This document shows positions 1 to 8,863 of a DNA stretch of 64,000 nucleotides, in pieces; positions within the stretch are counted from its first letter, which is position 1; every line of letters starts with the position of its first letter. The DNA comes from Marinimicrobium sp. C6131 (lineage in GTDB: Bacteria; Pseudomonadota; Gammaproteobacteria; Pseudomonadales; Cellvibrionaceae): NCBI RefSeq assembly GCF_026153455.1, contig NZ_CP110629.1, positions 992,001 through 1,056,000 on the forward strand. The letters are read 5' to 3'. Under the pieces are notes generated by a model, which saw only the letters and a program-made list of their open reading frames with translations, made no database searches and was not told the origin of the DNA. The translations under genes and the position numbers were made by a program.

Positions 1-1127
1 TGGCGGCGGTCAAGGCCCGCACACTGGTGGATAACCCGACGCTGTTGGTGTTGGCGGCGGACCATATGATCCAGGGCGTGGAGGCGTTTCAGATTGCCAT
101 CGCCGAGGCGGTGAAGGCCGCCGAGTCCGACAAGCTGGTGACCTTCGGCATTCAGCCCACCCGGCCCGAAACCGGCTATGGCTATATCAAGACCCGGCGC
201 GAGGGGCAGGGCAGTCATCCGGTAGAGCGGTTTGTGGAAAAACCGGATCTGGCCACCGCCGAGCAGTATCTGGCGGAGGGCGGCTATTACTGGAACAGTG
301 GCATGTTCGTCTTCCTCGCCAAGACCTTCCTGTCCGAACTGGAGCGCTGCTCCCCAGACGTTCTCTCGGCCGCCGAACGGGCCTACGACCGGGCCAGCAT
401 CGATCTGGACTTCGTCCGCATCGACCGGGAGGCTTTCGCCGAAGCGCCGGACATCTCCATTGACTACGCGGTGATGGAAAAAAGCCGTGCCGTGGTTTGC
501 GTGCCTCTGAACGCCGGCTGGAGCGATGTGGGCTGCTGGCAGTCGTTCTGGGAGTTGTCCGAGAAGGATGACCATGGCAACAGCTTCGTGGGCGATGCCA
601 TTGATGTTGACTCTCGCGACACACTGGTGTTCACCCAGGACAAACTGGTGGCCACCATTGGCGTCAATAACCTGATGATCATCAATACCCCGGATGCGGT
701 TCTGGTCGCTGACAAGAGTCAGGCCCAGCAGGTTAAAAAGGTGATTGCCCGGATTGAGCAGGACAACCGCACCGAGCATCTCCAGCATCGGGAGGTTTAT
801 CGTCCCTGGGGTTGCTACGACTCGGTGGACCAGGGTACCCGCTACCAGGTCAAGCGCATCCGGGTCAAACCCGGCGCGAGCCTCTCCCTGCAGATGCACT
901 ATCACCGGGCCGAGCACTGGGTGGTCGTCAAGGGCACCGCCCAGGTGGAATTGGACGACCAGACGCTGCTGCTGTCCGAGAATGAGTCGACCTATATACC
1001 GGTCGGCACCCGCCACCGCCTGAGCAACCCGGGCAAAATCCCCCTGGAAATCATCGAAGTCCAGTCCGGCCCCTACCTGGGCGAAGACGACATCCAGCGC
1101 TTCGACGACAACTACGGCCGGACTTAA
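1..1127 (+). CDS. manC: Mannose-1-phosphate guanylyltransferase / mannose-6-phosphate isomerase (5' end outside window)
   Basis: This is the 3' part of a bifunctional ManC/AlgA-type enzyme. It makes GDP-mannose from mannose-1-phosphate and GTP, with a cupin isomerase domain at the C terminus. The reading frame is open from base 3, and about 374 residues are visible. By comparison with the complete paralogue at 17899-19311 (470 residues), about 95 N-terminal residues lie upstream of the window, including the GTP-binding signature. What remains is the second half of the nucleotidyltransferase domain (motif VEKPDLATAEQYL, then the ISIDYAVMEK stretch) and the cupin domain with HYHRAEHW and GTRHRLSNPG. 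No start is assigned because the frame enters from the left edge. A long hairpin repeat follows directly downstream. The function is secure from family similarity; the pathway fed by this copy is unknown. Confidence 0.93.
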   Translation, partial: AAVKARTLVDNPTLLVLAADHMIQGVEAFQIAIAEAVKAAESDKLVTFGIQPTRPETGYGYIKTRREGQGSHPVERFVEKPDLATAEQYLAEGGYYWNSGMFVFLAKTFLSELERCSPDVLSAAERAYDRASIDLDFVRIDREAFAEAPDISIDYAVMEKSRAVVCVPLNAGWSDVGCWQSFWELSEKDDHGNSFVGDAIDVDSRDTLVFTQDKLVATIGVNNLMIINTPDAVLVADKSQAQQVKKVIARIEQDNRTEHLQHREVYRPWGCYDSVDQGTRYQVKRIRVKPGASLSLQMHYHRAEHWVVVKGTAQVELDDQTLLLSENESTYIPVGTRHRLSNPGKIPLEIIEVQSGPYLGEDDIQRFDDNYGRT

Positions 1128-1185
1128 TAGAAGGGGTGTAGAAGCATCTCGTAGAACATCCGGGTGCTTTGTCGTGTAGTGCTCC

Positions 1186-1284
1186 GGTTGGGTATACCGT
1201 TGCGAGACACGCCATGAATACATCCCTGTAGGCTCTGCACCCGCCGTCCAGGCGGGTGACGGTCTCGCAACGGTATACCCAACC
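1186..1284 (+). repeat. Long-hairpin repeat, copy 1A
   Basis: A perfect 23-bp inverted repeat (1186-1208 with 1262-1284) encloses a conserved core. The core reads ACGCCATGAA, then CATCCCTG, then GGCTC, followed by a small inner hairpin (CACCCGCC/GGCGGGTG, 1239-1258) and ACGGTC. It faces copy 1B head-on about 60 bp downstream. The core is shared with seven other hairpins in the window, but the arm sequence is locus-specific. Confidence 0.9.
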
Positions 1285-1347
1285 TCCGCGCTGCCAGCGT
1301 AACGTTCCGGGAACAAGCACCTTGGGCTGAACATGGCACTGAGGGAC

Positions 1348-1447
1348 GGGGAGCGGAAGCCCTTTCAAGACCGTAAGCGGAGGGACTCCGCGCGTCGAGC
1401 CCCCAGGGATGGGTTTACGGCGTGTCTTGAAAGGGCTTCCGCTCCCC
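1348..1447 (-). repeat. Long-hairpin repeat, copy 1B (inverted relative to 1A)
   Basis: A perfect 23-bp inverted repeat (1348-1370 with 1425-1447) holds the same core as 1A, read on the minus strand. An extra CCGTAA/TTACGG pairing lies just inside the arms. It is followed by GGACGTGATG (1453-1462), a flank that recurs after other copies. The spacer between 1A and 1B (CCAGCGTAACGTTCCGGGAA, and ATGGCACTGAGGG) is shared with the locus at 28.7 kb. Confidence 0.9.
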
Positions 1448-1462
1448 GGCCCGGACGTGATG

Positions 1463-1709
1463 CCAATCACTTCGCACGAAGCCCCAGTTCTTGCTATCTC
1501 CCCCAAGATCTGCTAGCCTGCCGCGCTTGCTAGAGCGTGTATCCAGACCATTGTGTACAGACCCTGGCATGGGCAGCCCGGCTGGCGCCAGCTTCGAAAG
1601 CCGGATCACTGTCTCTTTCATAAACTGACCCGTACCACTGGCAGTACGGTAAACCCGTGACACCGCACCACAGACAAGCGGATCGAGCGGGTACTAAAAG
1701 GTAGCATGA
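1463..1709 (+). promoter_or_regulatory. rpsA upstream region / leader
   Basis: About 250 bp without a gene lie between the repeat pair and rpsA. It should hold the rpsA promoter and leader. TTGCTA at about 1493 followed 17 bp later by TAGCCT is a weak promoter candidate only. The ribosome binding site AAAAGG (1696-1701) sits 8 bases before the ATG. S1 mRNA leaders are known to be autoregulated in enterobacteria; nothing here proves it. Confidence 0.4.
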
Positions 1710-3395
1710 ATGTCCATGAGCGAAAGTTTTGCTGAACTGTTTGAAGAGAGCCTGAAATCCGTCGATATGCAGCCGGGTACCATCGTGACCGGTGTTGTCA
1801 TCGACGTCGACAAAGACTGGGTAACGGTACACGCCGGCCTCAAGTCAGAAGGCGTAATCCCGGCCAGCCAATTCCTCAATGAAGATGGCGAGCTGGAACT
1901 GCAAATCGGCGACGAAGTACAGGTCGCACTGGAAACCGTAGAAGACGGTTTCGGTGAAACCCGCCTGTCTCGCGAAAAAGCCAAGCGCGCTGAAGCCTGG
2001 AAAGTGCTCGAAGCCGCTCACTCCGCCGACGAAGTGGTTAAAGGCGTTATCAACGGTAAGGTCAAAGGTGGCTTCACCGTGGATGTCTCCAGCATCCGTG
2101 CCTTCCTGCCGGGCTCTCTGGTAGACGTTCGCCCCGTGCGCGACACCACCCACCTCGAAGGTAAAGAGCTGGAATTCAAGGTCATCAAGCTCGACCAGCG
2201 TCGCAACAACGTTGTGGTGTCCCGCCGTGCCGTGCTGGAGCAAGCCAACTCCGAAGAGCGCGAAGAACTGCTGGCGACCCTGCAAGAGGGTATGACCATC
2301 AAGGGTATCGTCAAGAACCTGACCGACTACGGTGCGTTCGTAGATCTGGGCGGTGTTGACGGCCTGCTGCACATTACCGATATGGCCTGGAAGCGCATCA
2401 AGCATCCGAGCGAAATCGTCAATGTCGGCGACGATATTGAAGTGAAAGTCCTGAAGTTCGACCGCGAGCGCAACCGCGTTTCTCTGGGTCTGAAGCAGCT
2501 GGGTGAAGACCCGTGGGTCAACATTACCGCTCGCTACCCGGAAGGCGTCAAGGTCAAGGCCGTGGTGACCAACCTGACCGACTACGGCTGCTTTGCCGAG
2601 CTGGAAGAAGGTGTGGAAGGTCTGGTTCACGTGTCTGAAATGGATTGGACCAACAAGAACATTCACCCCTCCAAGGTTGTGAATGTAGGTGACGAAGTGG
2701 AAGTCATGATCCTGGATATCGACGAAGAGCGTCGTCGCATCTCCCTGGGCATGAAGCAGTGCCAGGAAAACCCCTGGGACGTCTTCGCTCGTACCTACGC
2801 CAAGGGCGACAAGATCAGCGGCAAGATCAAGTCCATCACCGACTTTGGTATCTTCATCGGTCTGGACGGTGGCATCGACGGTCTGGTTCACCTGTCCGAT
2901 ATCTCCTGGCATGAGACAGGTGAAGAAGCGGTACGCAAGTACAAGAAGGGCGACGAGCTGGAAACTGTGGTTCTGGCCATCGACCCCGAGCGTGAGCGCA
3001 TCTCTCTGGGCATCAAGCAACTGGAAACCGATCCGTTCTCAGAGTACCTGGCCGAAAACGACAAGGGCTCTGTGATCAAGGGTATCGTGAAGGAAGTTGA
3101 AGCCAAGGGTGCGACCGTGACTCTGGCGGAAGACGTTGAAGCCTATCTGAAGGCCTCTGAACTGAGCCGCGAGAAAGTGGAAGACGCGCGCAACGTGTTG
3201 AAAGAAGGCGAAGAAGTAGAAGCCAAGATCATCAGCGTTGACCGCAAGAACCGCACCATCAACCTGTCTGTGAAGTCCAAGGACGTCGCCGACGAGAAGG
3301 CTGCGGTAAAAGAGCACAGCGCCAAAACCGCTGAGCAGGCTTCGCCCACCACTCTGGGTGACCTGATCAAGGCGCAGATGAAGAACCAGGACTGA
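1710..3395 (+). CDS. rpsA: 30S ribosomal protein S1
   Basis: S1 is the large RNA-binding protein of the small ribosomal subunit that unfolds mRNA for translation initiation. The 561-residue length matches the family (about 557 in E. coli). The N terminus carries the ribosome-anchoring ESFAELFEESL segment, followed by six S1/OB-fold repeats. Signs of these repeats are successive TDYGAFVDLGG, TDYGCFAELEEG and TDFGIFIGLDGG motifs, each followed by an RISLG-type strand. The ATG at 1710 is chosen for its distance to AAAAGG; an ATG two codons later is an alternative. Codon use is highly biased (GAA, AAG, CTG), as expected for strong expression. The usual gammaproteobacterial neighbours cmk (upstream) and ihfB (downstream) are absent here. 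A strong terminator follows. Confidence 0.97.
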   Translation: MSMSESFAELFEESLKSVDMQPGTIVTGVVIDVDKDWVTVHAGLKSEGVIPASQFLNEDGELELQIGDEVQVALETVEDGFGETRLSREKAKRAEAWKVLEAAHSADEVVKGVINGKVKGGFTVDVSSIRAFLPGSLVDVRPVRDTTHLEGKELEFKVIKLDQRRNNVVVSRRAVLEQANSEEREELLATLQEGMTIKGIVKNLTDYGAFVDLGGVDGLLHITDMAWKRIKHPSEIVNVGDDIEVKVLKFDRERNRVSLGLKQLGEDPWVNITARYPEGVKVKAVVTNLTDYGCFAELEEGVEGLVHVSEMDWTNKNIHPSKVVNVGDEVEVMILDIDEERRRISLGMKQCQENPWDVFARTYAKGDKISGKIKSITDFGIFIGLDGGIDGLVHLSDISWHETGEEAVRKYKKGDELETVVLAIDPERERISLGIKQLETDPFSEYLAENDKGSVIKGIVKEVEAKGATVTLAEDVEAYLKASELSREKVEDARNVLKEGEEVEAKIISVDRKNRTINLSVKSKDVADEKAAVKEHSAKTAEQASPTTLGDLIKAQMKNQD

Positions 3396-3420
3396 TTCGT
3401 TAGTCACAGGTTGTTCAGAA

Positions 3421-3448
3421 AAAGGCCGGCATTCGCCGGCCTTTTTTT
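3421..3448 (+). terminator. Rho-independent terminator of rpsA
   Basis: GGCCGGC, loop ATTC and GCCGGCC form a 7-bp GC stem followed by seven T residues, 26 bases after the rpsA stop. A-residues on the left arm extend the stem, so it could act on both strands. Confidence 0.93.
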
Positions 3449-3602
3449 ATGGAAACCTCGGTATATAACTATAAAGTCTATCGATACCATACGTGTCCCG
3501 GACCTCCCGGCTGGTACAGTGCACGCCTCTTGTCTATGTTTATAGATGAGCCCGCGCGATATCGCCCGGGGTGTACTACCGCCATGTCTGGAGAATCGCA
3601 CC

Positions 3603-4838
3603 ATGAGTTCCAAGCACACCTTCAACCCTGAAAAAGGTTACGTCGCATTGTTGGGCTGGGCCCTGGGGGCGATTGAGGCGGCCGACAAATTCGATCGCCG
3701 CTACGTGGTGGTGGCCCCGGAGTGGGCTGAAGACTACTGCAAGCAACACGATATTCCCTATGTACCCTGGAACTTCGAACGGCTGAACGACCGCTCCATG
3801 GAAATCGCCCAGACACTGAAGGACATGGGTGTGGATGTGGCGATTCCGCTGTTTGAGGAAACCGTTGAATGGGCGGGTGCGATCAACTCGGTCTTACTGG
3901 ATAATCCACGCCTTTTTGGCCAGTCCATGTTGCTACGCGACAAAGCATTGATGAAGCGCCGTGCGCAGCTCGGTGGAATCCGTGTGGGCATTTTCGAGGA
4001 GGCCCACGACAAGGAAGACGTCATCCGGTTTCTCAAACGGGTAAACCAGACGCTGCTGAAACTGGACGGTGACCCGAACGATCCGATTCACCTGAAGGCC
4101 TTCGACAAGGCCGGTTGTCTGGGCCACCGGGTCATTCGCACTCCGGATGAAGTGGATTCCATTCCCGATGAAGAATTTCCGGTGCTGATGGAGTCTCATC
4201 TGGACGGCTGGGAGTTTGCCGTCGAGGCCTGGATTCACAACGGCAAAATCTGTTTTCTGAACATCTCCGAGTATGTCACGCTCGGTTACTCCGTGTTTGT
4301 ACCCGCGACCCCGGAGCTTGAAAAATATCGTCCGCAGATTACCCAGCAGATTGAAAAGCTGATCAAGACGTTTGATATTGATTTCGGTTTTGTCCATCCG
4401 GAATACTTCGTCACCAGCGATGGCGAAATGTATTTCGGGGAAGTGGCCTATCGTCCCCCGGGTTTCAAGGTGTTTGAGTTGCTTGAGCGAGCGTACGGAT
4501 TCAACGCCTACCAGGGGCTGATTCTGTCGTTCGACCCCAAAACCACTGAAGAAGAAATCAAGGCCTTTTTCCCGCGGGAAGTGGTCGATGCCAAAGGCCA
4601 TGCCGGCTGTTTTGGCGTTTACCCCCGTCGTCGCGTCGTCAGCAAACTGGAAATTCCGGAAGAGACGGAAGATCATCCGTACTTCGATTTTCACGAGCTG
4701 ACCCCGCCACTGGAAGAAACCGTGACCAAGCGCACGGCATTTGGTACCCACTGGGGATTGATCTATTTCTTCGGTGAGGACCCCTACACCATGCGGGATT
4801 TGCTCAAACATCAGGAAGAGCTGGATTTCTATGTATAA
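3603..4838 (+). CDS. ATP-grasp domain protein (carboxylate-amine ligase type)
   Basis: This 411-residue soluble protein looks like an ATP-grasp ligase, which activates a carboxylate as acyl phosphate and joins it to an amine or thiol. The N-terminal 100 residues resemble a Rossmann-like pre-ATP-grasp domain. The central part (PVLMESHLDGWEFAVEAW, then HPEYFVTSDGEMYFGEVAYR) has the glutamate-rich metal/ATP-binding layout of the fold. The closing 80 residues are unassigned. The ATG at 3603 is preceded by TGGAGA at a spacing of 8; longer starts lack a ribosome site. It is followed after 32 bases by the 664-residue gene at 4871, so the two are probably cotranscribed. The substrate is unknown. The fold assignment is fairly sure; a specific reaction cannot be named. 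Confidence 0.78.
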   Translation: MSSKHTFNPEKGYVALLGWALGAIEAADKFDRRYVVVAPEWAEDYCKQHDIPYVPWNFERLNDRSMEIAQTLKDMGVDVAIPLFEETVEWAGAINSVLLDNPRLFGQSMLLRDKALMKRRAQLGGIRVGIFEEAHDKEDVIRFLKRVNQTLLKLDGDPNDPIHLKAFDKAGCLGHRVIRTPDEVDSIPDEEFPVLMESHLDGWEFAVEAWIHNGKICFLNISEYVTLGYSVFVPATPELEKYRPQITQQIEKLIKTFDIDFGFVHPEYFVTSDGEMYFGEVAYRPPGFKVFELLERAYGFNAYQGLILSFDPKTTEEEIKAFFPREVVDAKGHAGCFGVYPRRRVVSKLEIPEETEDHPYFDFHELTPPLEETVTKRTAFGTHWGLIYFFGEDPYTMRDLLKHQEELDFYV

Positions 4839-4870
4839 TCAACTCCGTTGCATGAGTTGAGGAGGCCGGC

Positions 4871-6865
4871 TTGAGCCAAACGGAACCGAACTATAGCGCC
4901 GACGCGGACAAGTTGGCCCGCCTGGGAAATCAGTTGGATGAGGCGATTGAACAACTGGCGGAGAGCCGTGAGTTTGCCAGGATCACCAAGCTTCAACGCC
5001 TGTTGGATATCGCCCGTCGGGTGATGTTTCTTGACGGGGGGTGCGTCTTTCTGGAAGCGCGTGCCCAGCGCCTGGAAGAGGCGGGCGTGTTTGAAGGGTC
5101 CGATTGGGCGCAACCGCAAATCCTGATTCCTTCGCTGACCACCTATTCGCTGAAAAGCCCGGATGCCCACACGGTGGTCATTGAGGCCATCAGTGAGCTG
5201 CGCCTGTTGGCCATCGCCATGGGCGATTATCTGCACCCCAGTATGTCGGCGGAGCAGGCGCATCATTATTTGACCCAGGTGCTGGCCATCAATCTGGAGC
5301 TGTTGTTCGGCGCGCCCAGCGAAGCCGAGCGCGAGCAGCAGGGGCGGCTGGCACTGGCGACCCGGTCGCTGTATCGGCATTTGGCCGAGCGCATTGGCTA
5401 TGAACATGTGATTGATAAGCTGATTGAAGAAATCTGGCGGATCCTTCAGCAGCGTCCCATCGAAGTCGACAGTGTAAAACGGATGATCACCCAGATAGCG
5501 GTCTGCCAGACCAATCCCGAGATAGACCTGGGGATCAGCGGGCAGGGGGCTGACCGTTTGATCAGCAGTCTTTACGGTCCGACTCAGGCCTGTCGGGAGG
5601 ACCCCGGGGTAGCGGTCTATCAGGAGCGGTTGCTGGCCATGGACAGCGGCGCCTTGCAGTACGAAGCGACCGGCTTCGCCCGCGCGATGCATGATACCGG
5701 GTTGGTCTCGCCCTATCATCCGGTGCTGCTTCGCCATTTGTTGGAGCACGGTGACTACCTGTTGTCCGAGGCGCTGGGATTGTCCAGTACCGGCCGCGAT
5801 TGTTTATTGTGCTACGACGAACTGACCCGAGCCATCATTGATCAGGCGATTTATCCCGAAACGGCGCAGGGGATCTACGGGCTCGCGCTGATGCTCGAGC
5901 GTGGCATCCTCTATCAGCCCGCCATGGCGCCCGCTCTGTGGCGCCAATTGGCACTGCCGATATCACCGTACTGTCGGGAACGCCTGGAAATGATCTTTGG
6001 TGCTCAGCCATCACCTACAGCCTGGTTGATGCAGGGCGTCCTGTGCATGTTGGGCCAGCCGCTGGGTGTGGGGCAGGGTAACAATCCCACATGCCAGTCT
6101 GCTCGAGCCTTGTCCATGTGGGCCTATAACGATCCCGACTATCTGCTACAGATGGTGGTCTGGGCGGCCCGTGATGATGAAATCATCATTCATTTCGAGG
6201 GGCAGCCAATCTCCTCCCGGGAGAGTGAGTCGGGGGTCGCCTCCGATATACCCATGGATCTTGATCCGGTCTCGCTTCTGGTCGTACCCCATCTGGATCG
6301 CATCTATGCCGAAATGGGGCGTCGTTGTGTCGGGCGGGAAGGCGACCCGCACCGATGGGTGAACCCGGAGTTCCACGGCTGGTGGTCGGGTCGGGGCTTC
6401 CGTATTAATGTGGATGTCACGACGGGACAGCTCTGGGAGCTGGATGACTTTCTGCGCCACTTCTACGCCAGCTATCATCCCTACTACAACGGTAACCAGC
6501 CGCTGATCCACCCACAACCGGCCGGCATTGCCGTGACCGATAGCGCGGCCCGCTTTGTGGGATGGCATGCCATCACCATTCTCAGGGTCGCGCTGGATCC
6601 CAAAGAAGTGATGCGGGTGTACTTCTTCAACCCGAACAACGACAGCGGTCAGCACTGGGGGGATGATGTGCTGGTCAGCACCGCCGGCAATGGCGAGCGC
6701 TTTGGTGAAGCTTCTTTACCCTTCGAGCAGTTCGCCTCCAGACTCTATATTTTCCATTACGATCCGCTCGAACGAGGCGAGCTCGCCAACGTCACCGACG
6801 AAGAGCTCACTCGCGTCAAAGAGCGCATCCACCGCAGTTGGGGTGCCGACCGGCAGCCGTCATAA
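4871..6865 (+). CDS. Unrecognised 664-residue protein with possible Cys-His-Asn catalytic triad
   Basis: I do not recognise the family. It starts at a TTG with a strong GAGGAGG site (spacing about 6) and is probably cotranscribed with the ATP-grasp gene 32 bases upstream. No signal peptide or membrane segment is seen. Residues 1-380 look mainly helical. The C-terminal third holds GQGNNPTCQSARALSMW (Cys408), then VGWHAITILRV (His566) and YFFNPNND (Asn587), followed by GQHWGDDV. The order and the 21-residue His-Asn distance recall papain-like or transglutaminase-like enzymes, where a Cys at a helix start, a His on a strand and an Asn/Asp form the triad. This is inference from motif layout only. 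Together with the ligase it could form or break an amide bond on a common substrate. The family may simply be an uncharacterised structural protein. Confidence 0.7.
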   Translation: MSQTEPNYSADADKLARLGNQLDEAIEQLAESREFARITKLQRLLDIARRVMFLDGGCVFLEARAQRLEEAGVFEGSDWAQPQILIPSLTTYSLKSPDAHTVVIEAISELRLLAIAMGDYLHPSMSAEQAHHYLTQVLAINLELLFGAPSEAEREQQGRLALATRSLYRHLAERIGYEHVIDKLIEEIWRILQQRPIEVDSVKRMITQIAVCQTNPEIDLGISGQGADRLISSLYGPTQACREDPGVAVYQERLLAMDSGALQYEATGFARAMHDTGLVSPYHPVLLRHLLEHGDYLLSEALGLSSTGRDCLLCYDELTRAIIDQAIYPETAQGIYGLALMLERGILYQPAMAPALWRQLALPISPYCRERLEMIFGAQPSPTAWLMQGVLCMLGQPLGVGQGNNPTCQSARALSMWAYNDPDYLLQMVVWAARDDEIIIHFEGQPISSRESESGVASDIPMDLDPVSLLVVPHLDRIYAEMGRRCVGREGDPHRWVNPEFHGWWSGRGFRINVDVTTGQLWELDDFLRHFYASYHPYYNGNQPLIHPQPAGIAVTDSAARFVGWHAITILRVALDPKEVMRVYFFNPNNDSGQHWGDDVLVSTAGNGERFGEASLPFEQFASRLYIFHYDPLERGELANVTDEELTRVKERIHRSWGADRQPS

Positions 6866-6874
6866 AGGCCACGG

Positions 6875-7015
6875 GGTTACGGCGGATACGGGGTCCAATC
6901 GTTGCGCTCGGCCGTAGGGCGGATAAGCGGCTCTGGCGCGCATCCGCCGTTTCCCCGCCCGTGGTAATCGTAGGACGGATCGGCCCGACGCGTCGGAGCC
7001 TTCGGCGCATCCGCC
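6875..7015. repeat. REP/BIME-like repeat, locus 1
   Basis: Two REP units in tandem. The first has GGTTACGGCGGAT opposed to GTAGGGCGGATAAGC and GCGCATCCGCCG. The second has GTAGGACGGATCGG and GCGCATCCGCC. Both belong to the same family as the units at 8.9, 32.5, 50.4, 54.7, 60.1/61.5, 62.2 and 63.2 kb. The stretch 6866-7148 holds nothing else that I can recognise. Confidence 0.85.
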
Positions 7016-7148
7016 AAATAATCCCCCAACCGTGACCAACACCTCACTTTTAATGTCCCCTTCATCGAACCCCTTGACGATATTTCGCCGCCTTCGGTAT
7101 CTTTCCTGGTTCCAATGGAAATGCTTCACCGGTACAAAGGATGGCCCC

Positions 7149-7652
7149 ATGACTCGACCTCGACGACTCCCCTCCGTACTACTCAGCATTGCCGTATTTC
7201 TTTTGATCTGTTCACAGCAAGGAGCTGCCATGGCGTTTTTTTCAAAGAAGGAAGTGGTGCTCAGCTCACCCTTCGCCGCTCAGATTACCTACCAAGGAAA
7301 GCCGGCTTCCGGTGCCAGGATAAAGCGCATCATCAAATGGCAGAGTCAGGTTGGCGAAGAGGACTTTGCCGAGGCGGATGATCAAGGCCACTTTTCGTTT
7401 CCGGCCATAAGAGATAGTTGGCGTCGGTTACTTCCCGCTGAATTTGTGGTTTATCAGGATATTGTTGTTCAGTACCAAGACCAGGAATTCAAGATCTGGA
7501 TCGGAAGCAAACGCGAAGAGCATGAATGGTCAGAGCTCGGCGGAGAGCCGATCAATATGCATTGCGAGCTGACCGATGAGATCCGCCGAGTTGATGTCAA
7601 GCGGGGACTGTTAGGTACGAATTGTCACTGGGAACGTATAGAGGTTCGTTAA
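7149..7652 (+). CDS. Secreted small protein, DUF6795-like, next to lipase
   Basis: A 167-residue protein with a clear N-terminal signal sequence (basic start, hydrophobic stretch LLSIAVFLLIC, cleavage probably after AAMA). The mature part (VVLSSPFAAQITYQGKPASG, then ADDQGHFSFPAI) resembles the beta-sandwich, carboxypeptidase-regulatory-like fold of DUF6795 proteins, as far as I remember that family. The ATG at 7149 is chosen because AAAGGA precedes it and because the signal peptide then begins at the N terminus. It ends 19 bases before the lipase gene, so the two are likely one operon. Small periplasmic partners of secreted lipases can be immunity proteins or folding helpers. Which of these applies here is not shown by the sequence. 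Confidence 0.72.
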   Translation: MTRPRRLPSVLLSIAVFLLICSQQGAAMAFFSKKEVVLSSPFAAQITYQGKPASGARIKRIIKWQSQVGEEDFAEADDQGHFSFPAIRDSWRRLLPAEFVVYQDIVVQYQDQEFKIWIGSKREEHEWSELGGEPINMHCELTDEIRRVDVKRGLLGTNCHWERIEVR

Positions 7653-7671
7653 TTACAAGGAGGAACGGAAA

Positions 7672-8826
7672 ATGGAATTGACTCCACTGCGAGCGTCGGA
7701 GTTGGCTGATGGCATATATGACGTTCAAGACCGTGAACGCTTGAAGCTCTTCTTACTGAGACCCGAGTTTTCGGGTAAAGGGAGTGGTTTACTTTCCGCA
7801 GAGGTGGGTACCCGGTTAATCAATACGGAAGATGCGTTTGGTCTGTGCGCTCTGGGGCGCGGACAACGAGAAAATGAACTCTTTTTCGTCTTCCGTGGCT
7901 CCACTTGGGCCAACTACGGCGCCGACTGGGCCAGCAATGCCAGAATCGGTCTGGAGCGAGGCAGAACTGGCACCTTGGTCCATATCGGTTTTAATCAGAT
8001 CTTCAGCAGCCTCCTGCCACAGTTGAAGGACTTTCTCGATAAACATCCGCATATTTCCGGTCCGATCCACTGCATTGGTCACAGTCTGGGCGGCGCAGTG
8101 GCGTCGCTGGTGGCCGACTGGATTAGAAGCCAACGTCGCAACCCGGTCAAACTCTACACCTTTGGCGCGCCTCGTGTCGGGTTGGAAGGCTTTGCTCGGC
8201 ATCTGACCAACAGGCTCCACACGGGCAATGTGTACCGTGTCTACCATAAAACCGATCCCGTCCCGATGATTCCGGTTTACCCCTACCGCCACCCGCCATC
8301 ACCCGGTGATGGGTATCACATTCCCTGGGGCCCAGGCGCCATATCTTTTGCCGCTCACCGTATCGGTCACTATGTGGACAGCACTCGTCAGTGCAGTTGG
8401 TTGGCGTTGAAAGGACGTCCTAACCCCGAGTTGGGAGAAGAGGCGCTCAAACAATGGTTGTCTCGAGACACGCTGGATAATCCCGCGGACCCGTCGGTCT
8501 GGGAGCGGATCAATAGTGCGATGGCGTGGGTGCTGAGGAAAATCAGCGTGGTGTTTGTGGCGCCGATTCAGACAGCATTGATGGGCGGGCTGACCTTGGC
8601 GGACCGAATTGCGCTGGCCTTACGGCAGGGCGTTGATGCTTCCAAAGATGCCGGGTTCTGGGTATTGCGGTTGATGCGACGGATTATGCGGTTGTTGGGT
8701 TTTGGGGCGATTGCTGAGACGACGGCGGAGCTGACGAGGGAGTTGATGCGCTGGGTGCTGATCCGGCTGATTGATCGAATGACCCAGATGGCGCAGCGGG
8801 CGTTGCGGCATTTGCGGGGTGGTTGA
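7672..8826 (+). CDS. Lipase family protein (class 3 alpha/beta hydrolase)
   Basis: This 384-residue protein has the class 3 lipase core. FVFRGSTWANYGADWASN gives the oxyanion-loop region. The nucleophile elbow is GHSLGG (Ser138), and TFGAPRVG follows. Asp195 (KTDPVPMIP) and His233, or possibly His229, complete the triad. It should hydrolyse lipid esters. No signal peptide is visible. The last 90 residues are amphipathic, rich in Arg, Leu and Met, and may bind membranes. AAGGAGG precedes the ATG. Leaderless lipases of this size paired with a small periplasmic protein recall type VI secretion phospholipase effectors and their immunity partners, but no secretion gene lies nearby. A plain intracellular or lysis-released lipase remains possible. 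Confidence 0.87.
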   Translation: MELTPLRASELADGIYDVQDRERLKLFLLRPEFSGKGSGLLSAEVGTRLINTEDAFGLCALGRGQRENELFFVFRGSTWANYGADWASNARIGLERGRTGTLVHIGFNQIFSSLLPQLKDFLDKHPHISGPIHCIGHSLGGAVASLVADWIRSQRRNPVKLYTFGAPRVGLEGFARHLTNRLHTGNVYRVYHKTDPVPMIPVYPYRHPPSPGDGYHIPWGPGAISFAAHRIGHYVDSTRQCSWLALKGRPNPELGEEALKQWLSRDTLDNPADPSVWERINSAMAWVLRKISVVFVAPIQTALMGGLTLADRIALALRQGVDASKDAGFWVLRLMRRIMRLLGFGAIAETTAELTRELMRWVLIRLIDRMTQMAQRALRHLRGG

Positions 8827-8863
8827 TAGGTCTGGTGCCGGTTTGCCATGTTCGTCTTGGGTT

